Assembly: GCF_000147695.2 (NCBI RefSeq)
Contig: NC_015958.1
Span: forward strand, 412,501 to 476,500
Length of the DNA: 64,000 nt
DNA from: Thermoanaerobacter wiegelii Rt8.B1
GTDB lineage: Bacteria > Bacillota > Thermoanaerobacteria > Thermoanaerobacterales > Thermoanaerobacteraceae
Direction of reading: 5' to 3'
Numbering within the stretch: position 1 is the first letter of the stretch; the number at the start of each line of letters is the position of its first letter. The notes under the pieces are model-generated. The model saw only the letters and a list, made by a program, of their open reading frames with translations, did not search any database and was not told the DNA's origin. This document shows positions 25,520 to 34,608 of this stretch, in pieces. The translations under genes and the position numbers were made by a program.

Positions 25520-27991
25520 ATGGAAAAACGTATTTCTTTAAATGGGGTATGGCATTTTAAAGAAGCAAATTCTAAGAAATGGTATGAAGGAGAAGTTCCA
25601 GGATGTGTCCAGCTAGATTTAATGAGACTTGGGGAAATAGATGATCCCTATTATCGAATGAATGAGGTAAAATTTCACAAATTAGAAGAAAAAGAATGGG
25701 TATACAAAAAAGAATTTGATTTTAATGCAAAAGACAAAAATGAATATGACGCGATAAAATTAGTTTTTGAAGGAATAGATACTTTTGCTGATATATACTT
25801 AAATGGAATACATTTAGGAAAAGTACAAAATATGTTTATACCTTATGAATTTGATATTAAAAACATAATAAAAGATGGAAATAATGTATTGGAAGTGCAC
25901 TTTGATTCCATAACAAAAACTATAAAAGCTATGGAACAAACAAGTCCTGTGAAACTTGAATGGTCAGGAGAAAGTGGTAGGCCTTATGTAAGAAAGGCTC
26001 AATATTCTTATGGTTGGGATTGGGGACCAAGGATAGTTCAAGTTGGTTTATGGAGAGGTGTATACTTGTCTTTAGTAAAATATGCAGAGATTAAAAACCC
26101 ATATTTCTATACAGAAAAAATTGAGCAAAACAAAGCTTATGTAGTAATAAGTGCAGAGATAGAAGGGTATATAGTGCAAGATTTTGAAGCTGAAATAGAG
26201 ATAATACATAACGACATTTCATATGGGAAAAAGCGAGTAAAAGTTCAAAAGAACAGAATAAAAACCACAATGCTTATAGAAAATCCTAAATTGTGGTATC
26301 CAAATGGAATTGGAGAACAGCCACTTTACGATATAAGAATAAGACTTTTAACGGGTGAAGAAATAATAGATGAAAAAAGCTTTAGAAGCGGAATAAGAAC
26401 TGTGAAGTTAATAAGAGAAAAAGATGAAGAAGGAGAAAGCTTTATATTTGAAATAAATGGAGTAAAAGTCTTTGCAAAAGGAGCCAATTGGATACCAGCT
26501 GACAACCTATTACCCAGATTAACCAAGGAAGATTATTATGAATATATAAGACTTGCAAAAGATGCAAATATGAACATGTTAAGAATATGGGGAGGAGGGA
26601 TATATGAAGATCCAGCATTTTATGATGCCTGTGATGAAATGGGCATAATGGTATGGCAGGATTTTATGTATGCCTGTGCTCAGTACCCTGACCAATTTGA
26701 ATGGTTTCAAGAATTAGCAAAAGAAGAAGCAAAAAAAGTCATATTAAGTCTTAGAAATCATCCCTCGATTGTATTGTGGTGTGGGAACAATGAAAACAAT
26801 TGGGGATTTCATTCCTGGTGGAATAATAAAGATCCAAAATATTTGGGCAATTACATTTATAAAGAAATATTGCCTAAAGTGTGTGCCAGATTAGATCCAT
26901 CGAGGCCTTATTGGGTATCAAGTCCTTATGGAGGAGAAGATCCAAATAGTGAATCAGAAGGAGATAGACATCAATGGAATGTATGGAGCGGATGGATAGA
27001 TTATGAAGAGTATACAAGAGATAGAGGAAGATTTTTAAGCGAATTTGGATTCCAATCAATGCCAGATTGGAAAACAGTGCTCTCCTATACAGATCCTGAA
27101 GATAGAACAATACTGAGTCCAGTTATGATTTCTCACAACAAAATGGTAGAAGGAATGGAAAGATTAATAAGATTTATGGTAGGACACTTAGGATTTCCTA
27201 AAGACCTTAAAAGCTTTGTTTACTTAAGTCAATTTAACCAAGGAGAAGCTATAAAGACAGGAGTAGAACATTGGAGATCAAGAAAATTTAAGACAGGAGG
27301 GACACTGTACTGGCAGTTTAACGACTGTTGGCCTGTAGCAAGCTGGTCTTGTATTGATTATTACAAGAGGAAAAAAGCATTGTATCACTATTCAAAGAAA
27401 TTTTATGCAGAGATTTTACCATATATAAAAGGAGAAGATGGGGGTATCACAATTTATGGAATAAGTGATTTAACTTGTGATGAAGAAGTAGATGTAGTTA
27501 TGAAAGTTTTTAAACTAAACGGTGAAAAAATTGCAGAGAAACATTTAAAAACGAAATTAATAGCAAATGACGTTACAAAAATAGCTCATTACCAAATTGA
27601 GGAATTAAATATTGGATATCGTGCAAAGGAGATGCCCATAGCAATACCTGGCTGTACATTACCAATAGAGGAAAATGGAGAATTATTAAACAGCGTAATA
27701 TATGTAGAAATAATCGCTAATGGGAAGACTTATGAAAATTATAAAGTATTTGATAGGTTTAGAAACTTGAACCTATTACAGCCAAGGATTTCTTATGAAA
27801 TAGTGGAGAATAAAATAGTTTTAGAAACAGATATTCCAGCATTTGGAGTTTTTATAGAGACTGATAATGATGTAGAGTTATCGGATAATTGTTTAAATAT
27901 GATGCCAAACAAAAAATATGAAATAAAATGTTCACAAAATCCAGAGAATGTAAAGGTATTTGACATTACTCAATTAATAGCGAATATTTGA
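25520..27991 (+). CDS. GH2 beta-mannosidase
   Basis: 823 residues, ATG behind AAAAGGTGAT. N-terminal sugar-binding domain with VPGCVQLDLMRLGEIDDPYY near residue 28 and the hallmark RKAQYSYGWDWGPRI near 155. The GH2 barrel follows, with ANWIPADNLLPRL, NMLRIWGGGIYEDPAFYD, and WCGNNENNWG near 420, whose Glu is the likely acid/base. LSEFGFQSMPDW near 515 carries the likely nucleophile. No signal peptide, so it is cytoplasmic. It would cleave terminal beta-mannose from imported manno-oligosaccharides or N-glycan-type cores. The adjacent importer and GH1 enzyme form one catabolic unit. Confidence 0.93.
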   Translation: MEKRISLNGVWHFKEANSKKWYEGEVPGCVQLDLMRLGEIDDPYYRMNEVKFHKLEEKEWVYKKEFDFNAKDKNEYDAIKLVFEGIDTFADIYLNGIHLGKVQNMFIPYEFDIKNIIKDGNNVLEVHFDSITKTIKAMEQTSPVKLEWSGESGRPYVRKAQYSYGWDWGPRIVQVGLWRGVYLSLVKYAEIKNPYFYTEKIEQNKAYVVISAEIEGYIVQDFEAEIEIIHNDISYGKKRVKVQKNRIKTTMLIENPKLWYPNGIGEQPLYDIRIRLLTGEEIIDEKSFRSGIRTVKLIREKDEEGESFIFEINGVKVFAKGANWIPADNLLPRLTKEDYYEYIRLAKDANMNMLRIWGGGIYEDPAFYDACDEMGIMVWQDFMYACAQYPDQFEWFQELAKEEAKKVILSLRNHPSIVLWCGNNENNWGFHSWWNNKDPKYLGNYIYKEILPKVCARLDPSRPYWVSSPYGGEDPNSESEGDRHQWNVWSGWIDYEEYTRDRGRFLSEFGFQSMPDWKTVLSYTDPEDRTILSPVMISHNKMVEGMERLIRFMVGHLGFPKDLKSFVYLSQFNQGEAIKTGVEHWRSRKFKTGGTLYWQFNDCWPVASWSCIDYYKRKKALYHYSKKFYAEILPYIKGEDGGITIYGISDLTCDEEVDVVMKVFKLNGEKIAEKHLKTKLIANDVTKIAHYQIEELNIGYRAKEMPIAIPGCTLPIEENGELLNSVIYVEIIANGKTYENYKVFDRFRNLNLLQPRISYEIVENKIVLETDIPAFGVFIETDNDVELSDNCLNMMPNKKYEIKCSQNPENVKVFDITQLIANI

Positions 27992-28040
27992 AGTAAATAA
28001 AATCCTTCACCAATTACCATTAAAGATAGGAGTGATAATA

Positions 28041-29384
28041 TTGATAAAATTTCCAAAAGAATTTGTTTGGGGTGTAGCTACATCATCGTACCAAATTGAA
28101 GGAGCTGTGAATGAAGATGGAAGAACTCCTTCCATATGGGACACATTTTCAAAAACAGAAGGGAAAACCTATAATGGTCACACAGGAGATGTAGCCTGTG
28201 ACCATTATCACCGTTATAAAGAAGATGTAGAGATAATGAAAGAAATAGGCGTTAAAGCTTATAGATTTTCCATTGCATGGCCAAGAATATTCCCAGAAGA
28301 AGGGAAATACAATCCTAAGGGAATGGACTTTTATAAGAGATTAGTAGATGAATTATTGAAGAGAGATATAACGCCAGCTGCAACAATTTACCATTGGGAT
28401 TTACCGAAATGGGCGTATGACAAAAGAGGAGGTTGGCTAAATAGGGACAGTGTAAAATGGTATGTAGAATACGCCACAAAGCTATTTGAAGAATTAGGGG
28501 ATGCAATACCCTTATGGATAACCCACAACGAACCATGGTGTGCATCAATATTAAGCTATGGGATAGGAGAACATGCGCCTGGACACAAAAACTACAGAGA
28601 AGCACTAATTGCAGCTCATCATATACTACTTTCCCATGGAGAAGCAGTAAAAGCCTTCAGAGAAATGAATATAAAAGGGAGTAAAATAGGCATAACACTA
28701 AACTTAACCCCTGTATATCCTGCCAGCGAAAAAGAAGAAGACAAATTAGCAGCCCAATATGCTGACGGATTTTCTAACAGATGGTTTTTAGATCCAATAT
28801 TTAAAGGCAATTATCCAGAGGACATGATGGAATTATATAGTAAAATAATTGGAGAATTTGATTTTATAAGAGAAGGAGATTTAAAGACTATAAGTGTTCC
28901 GATAGATTTCCTTGGAGTCAATTATTATACAAGAGGCATTGTAAAATATGATGAAGAATCTATGTTAAAGGCAGAGAATGTGCCGGGTCCAGGTAAGAGG
29001 ACAGAGATGGGATGGGAGATAAGCCCAGAGTCTTTGTATGACCTTTTAAAGAGATTAGATAGAGAATATACAAAACTGCCTATGTATATAACAGAGAATG
29101 GAGCAGCATTTAAAGACGAAGTAACAGAGGATGGACGAGTACGCGACGATGAAAGAATAGAATACATAAAAGAGCATTTAAAAGCGGCAGCAAAATTTAT
29201 AGAAGAGGGAGGCAATTTAAAAGGATATTTTGTATGGTCGCTGATGGATAATTTTGAATGGGCACATGGATATTCAAAGAGATTTGGAATAGTTTATGTA
29301 GATTTTAACACGCAAAAGAGAATATTAAAAGACAGTGCATTGTGGTATAAAGAGGTAATAGAGAAAAGTGCTATTGAAGAATAA
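28041..29384 (+). CDS. bglA: GH1 beta-glucosidase
   Basis: 447 residues. TTG 28041 fits the AGGAG site eight bases upstream; GTG 28032 would overlap that site. MIKFPKEFVWGVATSSYQIEG begins the barrel. The acid/base Glu is in WITHNEPWC near 164 and the nucleophile Glu in MYITENGAAF near 350; the C-terminal WSLMDNFEWAHGYSKRFG is that of true beta-glucosidases rather than 6-phospho enzymes. Cytoplasmic. It hydrolyses cellobiose-like beta-glucosides and often beta-mannosides or galactosides. It ends the glycoside island and is closed by a terminator. Confidence 0.94.
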   Translation: MIKFPKEFVWGVATSSYQIEGAVNEDGRTPSIWDTFSKTEGKTYNGHTGDVACDHYHRYKEDVEIMKEIGVKAYRFSIAWPRIFPEEGKYNPKGMDFYKRLVDELLKRDITPAATIYHWDLPKWAYDKRGGWLNRDSVKWYVEYATKLFEELGDAIPLWITHNEPWCASILSYGIGEHAPGHKNYREALIAAHHILLSHGEAVKAFREMNIKGSKIGITLNLTPVYPASEKEEDKLAAQYADGFSNRWFLDPIFKGNYPEDMMELYSKIIGEFDFIREGDLKTISVPIDFLGVNYYTRGIVKYDEESMLKAENVPGPGKRTEMGWEISPESLYDLLKRLDREYTKLPMYITENGAAFKDEVTEDGRVRDDERIEYIKEHLKAAAKFIEEGGNLKGYFVWSLMDNFEWAHGYSKRFGIVYVDFNTQKRILKDSALWYKEVIEKSAIEE

Positions 29385-29392
29385 CAGTTAAT

Positions 29393-29437
29393 AAACAGGC
29401 TGTTAACATAGAAGTCTATTGTTAACGGCCTGTTTTT
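29393..29437. terminator. Shared terminator between convergent bglA and znuB
   Basis: AAACAGGC-TGTTAACA pairs with TGTTAAC-GGCCTGTTT across a short loop, with T-rich flanks suited to both strands. It lies between genes facing each other. Confidence 0.8.
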
Positions 29438-29441
29438 ACTT

Positions 29442-30236
29442 TTACCTCTTCTTCAAAGAGGCAAGTCCCATTATTATAAGTGAGATGATAACTATACTTC
29501 CACCGGGAGATAAGTTTAAGTAAAAGGATAGAAATATTCCTGAAAAAACTGATATGAAGGAAAAGAGTATTGCATAAAATATTGTCTGTTTAAAGCTTTT
29601 GGCGATTCTTAAACTTGCGGCAGCCGGTATTACCATTAGGGCTGAGACTAAAAGCGCACCTACAATTCTCATGGCGAGGGCAACGGTTAAAGCTACTAGT
29701 ATTGTAAAGAAGAAATTGATATAGCTTACGGGTATCCCTGAAATTTTTGCGGCTTCTTCATCGAAGGTGATGTACAATAACTCTTTGTACAGCAAAACAA
29801 TTGACGCCACTACAACAATACCGAGAGTCGAAATCAAAAGGACGTCAGTATTTGTTACAGACACAATACTTCCAAATAGATAATTCATTATGTTGGCTGC
29901 GCCGCCACGAGATAAGCTCAAAAGAATTATGGCAATTGCCATTCCTGCAGACATTACTATGGCTATTGATATTTCTGAATACCTGAAATATGTCTTCCTC
30001 AGTCTTTCTATTCCAAAAGAAGCTAAAAGTACTACAATTATGGAACCTAATGTAGGATTTATTCCAAGTAAAATACCTGCTGCCACTCCTGCTAAAGCAA
30101 CGTGAGAAAGGGTGTCTCCTATTTGTGAAAGCCGTCTTAGCACAAGAAAGCTACCTGTTAAAGGTGCAATTATTGAAATAATGCTTCCGGCTATAAATGC
30201 TCTTCTCATAAATTCATAGGAAAAAATATCAATCAT
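29442..30236 (-). CDS. znuB: Metal (zinc/manganese) ABC transporter permease ZnuB type
   Basis: About 264 residues. ATG at 30236 has GGGAGTG eight bases upstream; an ATG five codons earlier has none. Six to eight hydrophobic helices; GSFLVLRRLSQIGDTLSHVALAG is the conserved segment of ABC-3 family permeases, and EEAAKISGIPV is the ATPase-contact loop. The start overlaps the znuC stop by 8 bases. Part of a minus-strand operon fur-znuA-znuC-znuB. Confidence 0.92.
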   Translation of the reverse strand: MIDIFSYEFMRRAFIAGSIISIIAPLTGSFLVLRRLSQIGDTLSHVALAGVAAGILLGINPTLGSIIVVLLASFGIERLRKTYFRYSEISIAIVMSAGMAIAIILLSLSRGGAANIMNYLFGSIVSVTNTDVLLISTLGIVVVASIVLLYKELLYITFDEEAAKISGIPVSYINFFFTILVALTVALAMRIVGALLVSALMVIPAAASLRIAKSFKQTIFYAILFSFISVFSGIFLSFYLNLSPGGSIVIISLIIMGLASLKKR

Positions 30237-30993
30237 TGTTAACACTCCCATTGTGATGATGTTTTGTTATTTTTACTGGATATCCATATACTTCAGCTAA
30301 TTCTCCTGCTGTAAGGTCGACGGCTTCACATTTTTCATTTATTTTACCTTCACTCATGCATATTATCCTGGATACTTTATCAGTAATTGCCCAAACATCA
30401 TGGGTTACCATTACTATAGTTATTCCTTTTTCTTTATTTAATTTTTCAAGGATAGCGTATAAAGCCTTTTCAGACTTTGCATCAATTCCTGTTGTAGGTT
30501 CATCCAAAAAAAGTATTTCTGGTTTTACAACTAAAGAGCGGGCTATGAAGACCCTTTGTAGTTGTCCTCCCGATAGTCTTCCTATTAAACTGTGCTTATA
30601 ATCGAGCATGTCTACAATTTTTAAAGCTTCATATACTTCTTCCCAATCTTTTTTAGAAAGTCTTTTAAATATTCCTTTCTTTGCGTATAAACCCATTGAT
30701 ACTACTTCTTCTACACTGGCAGGAAAAGAGGCATTAAATGAATAAGACTTTTGAGGTACATAACTTATAAAAGACCTATTTTTTATATTTTGCAGCTTTA
30801 CTCCATCGTACAGAACTTCACCAGAAGTGGGAATAAGATTTCCTACCATAATGTTGACTAAAGTGCTTTTTCCGGAACCATTAGGTCCGATGATTGCAAC
30901 AAATTCTCCTTTATTTATTTTTAAAGAGATATTATTTAATATTTTTTTAGTATCATAAGCAAAGCTGACATTCTTAAGTTCAACCAAGTTCAT
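30229..30993 (-). CDS. znuC: Metal (zinc/manganese) ABC transporter ATP-binding protein ZnuC type
   Basis: About 254 residues; ATG 30993 is preferred over GTG 30999 because the GGAGTAGGTG site is correctly spaced. Walker A GPNGSGKSTLVNIM near residue 37, Q-loop YVPQKSYSFN, signature LSGGQLQRVFIARSL near 140, Walker B ILFLDEPTTGID. It energises uptake through ZnuB and lies between znuA and znuB with overlaps or a two-base gap on either side. Confidence 0.94.
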   Translation of the reverse strand: MNLVELKNVSFAYDTKKILNNISLKINKGEFVAIIGPNGSGKSTLVNIMVGNLIPTSGEVLYDGVKLQNIKNRSFISYVPQKSYSFNASFPASVEEVVSMGLYAKKGIFKRLSKKDWEEVYEALKIVDMLDYKHSLIGRLSGGQLQRVFIARSLVVKPEILFLDEPTTGIDAKSEKALYAILEKLNKEKGITIVMVTHDVWAITDKVSRIICMSEGKINEKCEAVDLTAGELAEVYGYPVKITKHHHNGSVNND

Positions 30994-30995
30994 TT

Positions 30996-31880
30996 TCACC
31001 TACTCCAATCCTTTTTTAAGTTTTCAAGGTTTTGCTTCATTAGTGAAAGGTAATCTTCTTTTTTCTTTATATCTTCTTTTGTAAGGCCTTCAATTGTATT
31101 AAGATGTAAGACTTGTACTCCTGACTCTTTCGCTATAGTCTGTATAGGCTTTGGAGAAGTCAAGGGTTCTGTGAAAATGTATTTTATATTTTCACTTTTT
31201 ATAAGATTTATAATTTCTGTCATTCTAGCAGGGCTTACCTCTGCTTCTTCATCTGAACCTACCAATGCTTCTTGCTTTAAGCCATAGTCTCTTGCTAAAT
31301 AATCAAAAGCGCTGTGGTATACAATAAAGGTTTTGTGCTTTGTCTGTGAAAGAGTGTCAGTGTACTCTTTATCAAGAGTTTCTAATGTAGTTTTTAAATT
31401 TTGATAATTTTTCTCAAAATAATCTTTATCATTAGGGAAACTTTTTTGTAAAGCCTCATGTATGTTCTTAGCCATTATCAAAGCTTCTTTTGGCGAAAGC
31501 CATATGTGAGGATTTGTTTGATTGCCTTCAATAATTGGGGTTATGCCTTTTGATACTTCATAAAATGTTACATTTGGAGCATTGGTTTTTATTTTGTCAA
31601 TCCAAGAGTCCATTCCCAAACCTAAGTAAAGAATAGTTTTTGCCTTTGTCATTTCTGCCACGTCTTTTGTGGCAGGTTCCCAATCGTGGGGTTCGATTCC
31701 TGGCGGTATTATAGTTCTTACTGTTATTTTGTCACCACCAATTTTTGATGCAAGGTCATAAATTGGGTAAAAAGATGCATATACTACAGGTTTTGAAGAT
31801 TCTACTGTTTTTGTGCCACAAGAGGTTATACCTAAAATTAAAGTCATGATAAGCAGTATAGCGATTAAAGTTTTTTTCAT
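30996..31880 (-). CDS. znuA: Metal-binding ABC transporter substrate-binding lipoprotein (ZnuA/TroA family)
   Basis: 294 residues, ATG with AGGAGG upstream. Lipoprotein signal with cleavage before the cysteine in LGITSC. Conserved metal ligands are visible: the His in PPGIEPHDWEP near residue 65, the His in NPHIWLSPKEAL near 143, the His in YHSAFDYLARDYGL near 207, and a late acidic region. The His-rich loop of many zinc binders is essentially absent, so manganese is not excluded. Placement with a Fur/Zur-type repressor argues for zinc or manganese uptake. Confidence 0.9.
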   Translation of the reverse strand: MKKTLIAILLIMTLILGITSCGTKTVESSKPVVYASFYPIYDLASKIGGDKITVRTIIPPGIEPHDWEPATKDVAEMTKAKTILYLGLGMDSWIDKIKTNAPNVTFYEVSKGITPIIEGNQTNPHIWLSPKEALIMAKNIHEALQKSFPNDKDYFEKNYQNLKTTLETLDKEYTDTLSQTKHKTFIVYHSAFDYLARDYGLKQEALVGSDEEAEVSPARMTEIINLIKSENIKYIFTEPLTSPKPIQTIAKESGVQVLHLNTIEGLTKEDIKKKEDYLSLMKQNLENLKKDWSR

Positions 31881-31898
31881 AAATATTACCTCCTATAG

Positions 31899-32315
31899 TT
31901 AGTTTTTATTGCTCCTGCAATCTTTGCAATAACCAACGATTTCTATTTTGTGGTCTACAATTTCAAAGTCTTTTATCTGGTTTATCCAAAGTTCGAGAGG
32001 GCATATGTCTAGTTCAAAGATTTTGCCGCATTTTAAACATCTCATGGTATGACTGTGTATTTCTTTTCGCATTACATACATAATATTATTGCCAATTGTC
32101 GTTTCATTTAAAATATTTATATCTTTCAAAAGGCTCAAATTGCGATAAACTGTGTCAATACTTACTTGAGGAAAGACTTCTTTTACTTTTTCATAGATTT
32201 GTCTCACAGAGAGATACCCCTGCTGATTTAACATGATATCCAGTATTAATTCCCTTTGAGGAGTTAATTTGTAATTGTGCTCTTTTAATTTTTTTATTGC
32301 CTCTTGCTTATGCAT
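31899..32315 (-). CDS. Fur-family metal-responsive repressor (Zur-like)
   Basis: About 138 residues; ATG 32315 chosen, with GTG 32324 possible. N-terminal winged helix with YKLTPQRELILDIM and VSIDTVYRNLSLLKD; the C-terminal dimer domain has HSHTMRCLKCGKIFEL and a second CXXC in GYCKDCRS, the four cysteines of a structural zinc site. It lies 18 bases before znuA on the same strand, so it probably senses the metal that this importer brings in. A perfect palindrome at its promoter fits autorepression. Zur versus PerR or MntR-like Fur cannot be decided by sequence alone. Confidence 0.9.
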   Translation of the reverse strand: MHKQEAIKKLKEHNYKLTPQRELILDIMLNQQGYLSVRQIYEKVKEVFPQVSIDTVYRNLSLLKDINILNETTIGNNIMYVMRKEIHSHTMRCLKCGKIFELDICPLELWINQIKDFEIVDHKIEIVGYCKDCRSNKN

Positions 32316-32333
32316 TTTAATCACAACCCTTTA

Positions 32334-32389
32334 TTAAATAAGAAATATTTCTTAATTAAGATGATATTACAATTTAGCAAAAAAGTCAA
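32334..32389 (-). promoter_or_regulatory. Promoter and palindromic operator of the fur-znuACB operon
   Basis: On the minus strand TTGACT (32389-32384), a 17-base spacer, and TATCAT (32366-32361). Immediately downstream lies a 26-base palindrome (32334-32359) with one mismatched pair, whose core TAAGAAATATTTCTTA (32339-32354) is perfect. Position over the transcription start fits repression by the Fur-family protein encoded next to it. Confidence 0.78.
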
Positions 32390-32438
32390 TAGGAAATTTG
32401 CATAAATTTAAATTAAATGTTAACTTTTACATATACTA

Positions 32439-32467
32439 TTGAAATTTCAGAAAATGTTTTCTATAAT
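32439..32467 (+). promoter_or_regulatory. Promoter of the moxR operon
   Basis: TTGAAA (32439-32444), 17-base spacer, perfect TATAAT (32462-32467), about 40 bases before the moxR start. Confidence 0.8.
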
Positions 32468-32507
32468 AAAAAGATAAGGTAAAATTTATTTGGAAAAAGG
32501 TGATAGG

Positions 32508-33446
32508 ATGGAATATGCAAAAATATTAGAAGACGTAAGGAAAAACATTGAAAAAGTGATAGTAGGGAAAAGAGAAGTAATTGATTTAATGCTTACAGCT
32601 TTAATATCTTCAGGGCATATTCTTTTAGAGGATGTGCCAGGAGTTGGTAAAACTACTATTGCCAAAGCATTAGCTAAATCTATTAGTTGTGAGTTTAAGA
32701 GGGTGCAATTTACTCCCGATTTACTTCCTAGCGATTTGACAGGGATAAATGTTTACAATCAAAAACTCAATGAATTTGAGTTTAAAAAAGGCCCTTTGTT
32801 TACCAATATATTGTTAGCTGATGAGATAAATAGAGCGACACCCAGGACTCAGTCTAGCCTTCTTGAATGTATGGAAGAAAGGCAGGTAACTGTAGACGGT
32901 GTCACTTATCCTTTAGACAAACCCTTTTTTGTTATTGCTACGCAAAATCCTATAGAAAGTTACGGCACTTTTCCTCTTCCCGAGGCTCAAATAGATAGGT
33001 TTTTGATGAAAATAAAAATGGGATATCCTAAAAGAGAGGAAGAGCAGAGAATAATAGACCTTTTTGATAAAGGTAGTCCCTTAGAGAATATTCAGCCAGT
33101 TTGCAGCAAAGAGGATATAATAAAAATGCAAAAAGAGTATACCAATGTGTATGTGGAAAAAGATGTTGCCAATTATATTTTAGATATAATTGAAAGGACA
33201 AGAGAAGATAGGGAGATAGAATTGGGAGCAAGCCCAAGGGCTACATTGGCTTTTTATAAATCTTCTCAAGCTTATGCTTATATAAAAGGAAGAGATTTTG
33301 TGACACCAGACGATGTAAGGTATATTGCACCATTTGTGCTTTCTCACAGAATTATTTTAAAAGGGGTAGGTAAACTTAAAAATTTAAAGGCGGAAGATGT
33401 AGTGAAAAGAATCTTAGAAGAAGTTCCAATCCCTCTTGAAAAATAG
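32508..33446 (+). CDS. MoxR-family AAA+ ATPase
   Basis: 312 residues. ATG 32508 has AAGGTGAT six bases upstream; a TTG 18 bases earlier is less likely. Walker A EDVPGVGKTTIAKAL near residue 42, Walker B LLADEINRATPRTQSSLLE near 105, sensor-1 VIATQNPIESYGTFPLPEA near 140, and a lid domain ending ILEEVPIPLEK. MoxR proteins act as chaperones that mature metal-dependent or membrane-associated complexes, usually with a DUF58 partner. The DUF58 gene follows directly here. Confidence 0.93.
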   Translation: MEYAKILEDVRKNIEKVIVGKREVIDLMLTALISSGHILLEDVPGVGKTTIAKALAKSISCEFKRVQFTPDLLPSDLTGINVYNQKLNEFEFKKGPLFTNILLADEINRATPRTQSSLLECMEERQVTVDGVTYPLDKPFFVIATQNPIESYGTFPLPEAQIDRFLMKIKMGYPKREEEQRIIDLFDKGSPLENIQPVCSKEDIIKMQKEYTNVYVEKDVANYILDIIERTREDREIELGASPRATLAFYKSSQAYAYIKGRDFVTPDDVRYIAPFVLSHRIILKGVGKLKNLKAEDVVKRILEEVPIPLEK

Positions 33447-33465
33447 AAATTAGGTGGTTTTGAAA

Positions 33466-34608
33466 ATGAATGCTTTGTGGTTTATTCTTGTTGTGGCTTT
33501 TGTATTAGCCATGCAAGCTAATCTTTATAAAAAATACATTTTTAAGGATTTGAAAATAGAACGGAAATTTGAAAATCCAGCTATTTTTCCTGAAGAAAAG
33601 ACAACGCTTAAGGTTACACTTGTAAATAAAAAAATTTTCCCTATTACTTATTTGAAGTTACAGCAAAAGATTCCTGTGGAACTTCAAATGGTAAAATCAT
33701 CTATGGTGGAAAATAATGATAAAGTTAAGTATTTTCACACTACAGTGCTTTCTATGATGCCTTTTCAGAAAGTTACAAGGAAATTTGAAATTGTAGGTAT
33801 AAAAAGAGGAGTATACAATCTTTTTGACCCCGTTAAAGTTTTTTCTACCGATTTATTTGGCAGTGAGGAATATGAAAGTGAAATATTGGCTCATGCGAGA
33901 CTGGTGGTTTATCCTAATCTAATAGATTTGAATAGTTCTTTTGTTGTGGCTGATTCTCTTCAAGGAGACGTGTTTGTAAGAAGATGGATAATAGAAGACC
34001 CTATTATGATAAGTGGAATCAGAGATTATACTCCTTCTGACAATTATAAAGACATAAATTGGAAAGCCACTGCCAAAAATCAGACATTAAAAGTGAATAA
34101 ATATGATTATACAGCAGATAAAAAAATAATGATATTGTTTAACATTGATTTTCACAGGTATCTGTTTAAGACTATTGACCTACAAGAGTTTGAAAAGGCA
34201 GTGGAAGTAGCAGCTTCTTTATCAGTGGATTTATTAAAAAAAGGCATTCCTGTTGGATTTTCTACAAATGCTATCTGCCTTTTTGAGGGGGATTACAGTA
34301 TTATAGAGCCTTCTGCAGGAGAATCTCAGATTTCAAAGCTTCTTGAGGTTTTTGCAGGTTTGTCTTTTTTTAAGAGATATGACCTTGAAGAAATTTTAAG
34401 GCTTATGACAAATCATTTGTCATGGGGCACAGATTTAGTGGTTGTAACGCCTTTTGTAGATGATAAAGTTGTAAATGCTCTTTCTGACATAGGAAATACA
34501 AAAATTTCAATTGTTTCAATAAAGCCTAATGAAATTGGTCATTTGCCAACAAATATTAAGTTATTCTTTTATAATGAAGAGGGGAAGCAACTTGAAACTG
34601 TGGGATAG
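33466..34608 (+). CDS. DUF58 domain-containing protein
   Basis: 380 residues; ATG 33466 has TAGGTGG nine bases ahead, GTG 33454 lies inside that site. One or two N-terminal hydrophobic helices (MNALWFILVVAFVLAMQANL), an extracytoplasmic beta-rich part, then the DUF58 core with SGIRDYTPSDNYKDINWKAT near 190, and a von Willebrand A-like fold around MILFNIDFHR. The DUF58-MoxR pair is widespread; its client in Gram-positives is unknown. Confidence 0.9.
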   Translation: MNALWFILVVAFVLAMQANLYKKYIFKDLKIERKFENPAIFPEEKTTLKVTLVNKKIFPITYLKLQQKIPVELQMVKSSMVENNDKVKYFHTTVLSMMPFQKVTRKFEIVGIKRGVYNLFDPVKVFSTDLFGSEEYESEILAHARLVVYPNLIDLNSSFVVADSLQGDVFVRRWIIEDPIMISGIRDYTPSDNYKDINWKATAKNQTLKVNKYDYTADKKIMILFNIDFHRYLFKTIDLQEFEKAVEVAASLSVDLLKKGIPVGFSTNAICLFEGDYSIIEPSAGESQISKLLEVFAGLSFFKRYDLEEILRLMTNHLSWGTDLVVVTPFVDDKVVNALSDIGNTKISIVSIKPNEIGHLPTNIKLFFYNEEGKQLETVG

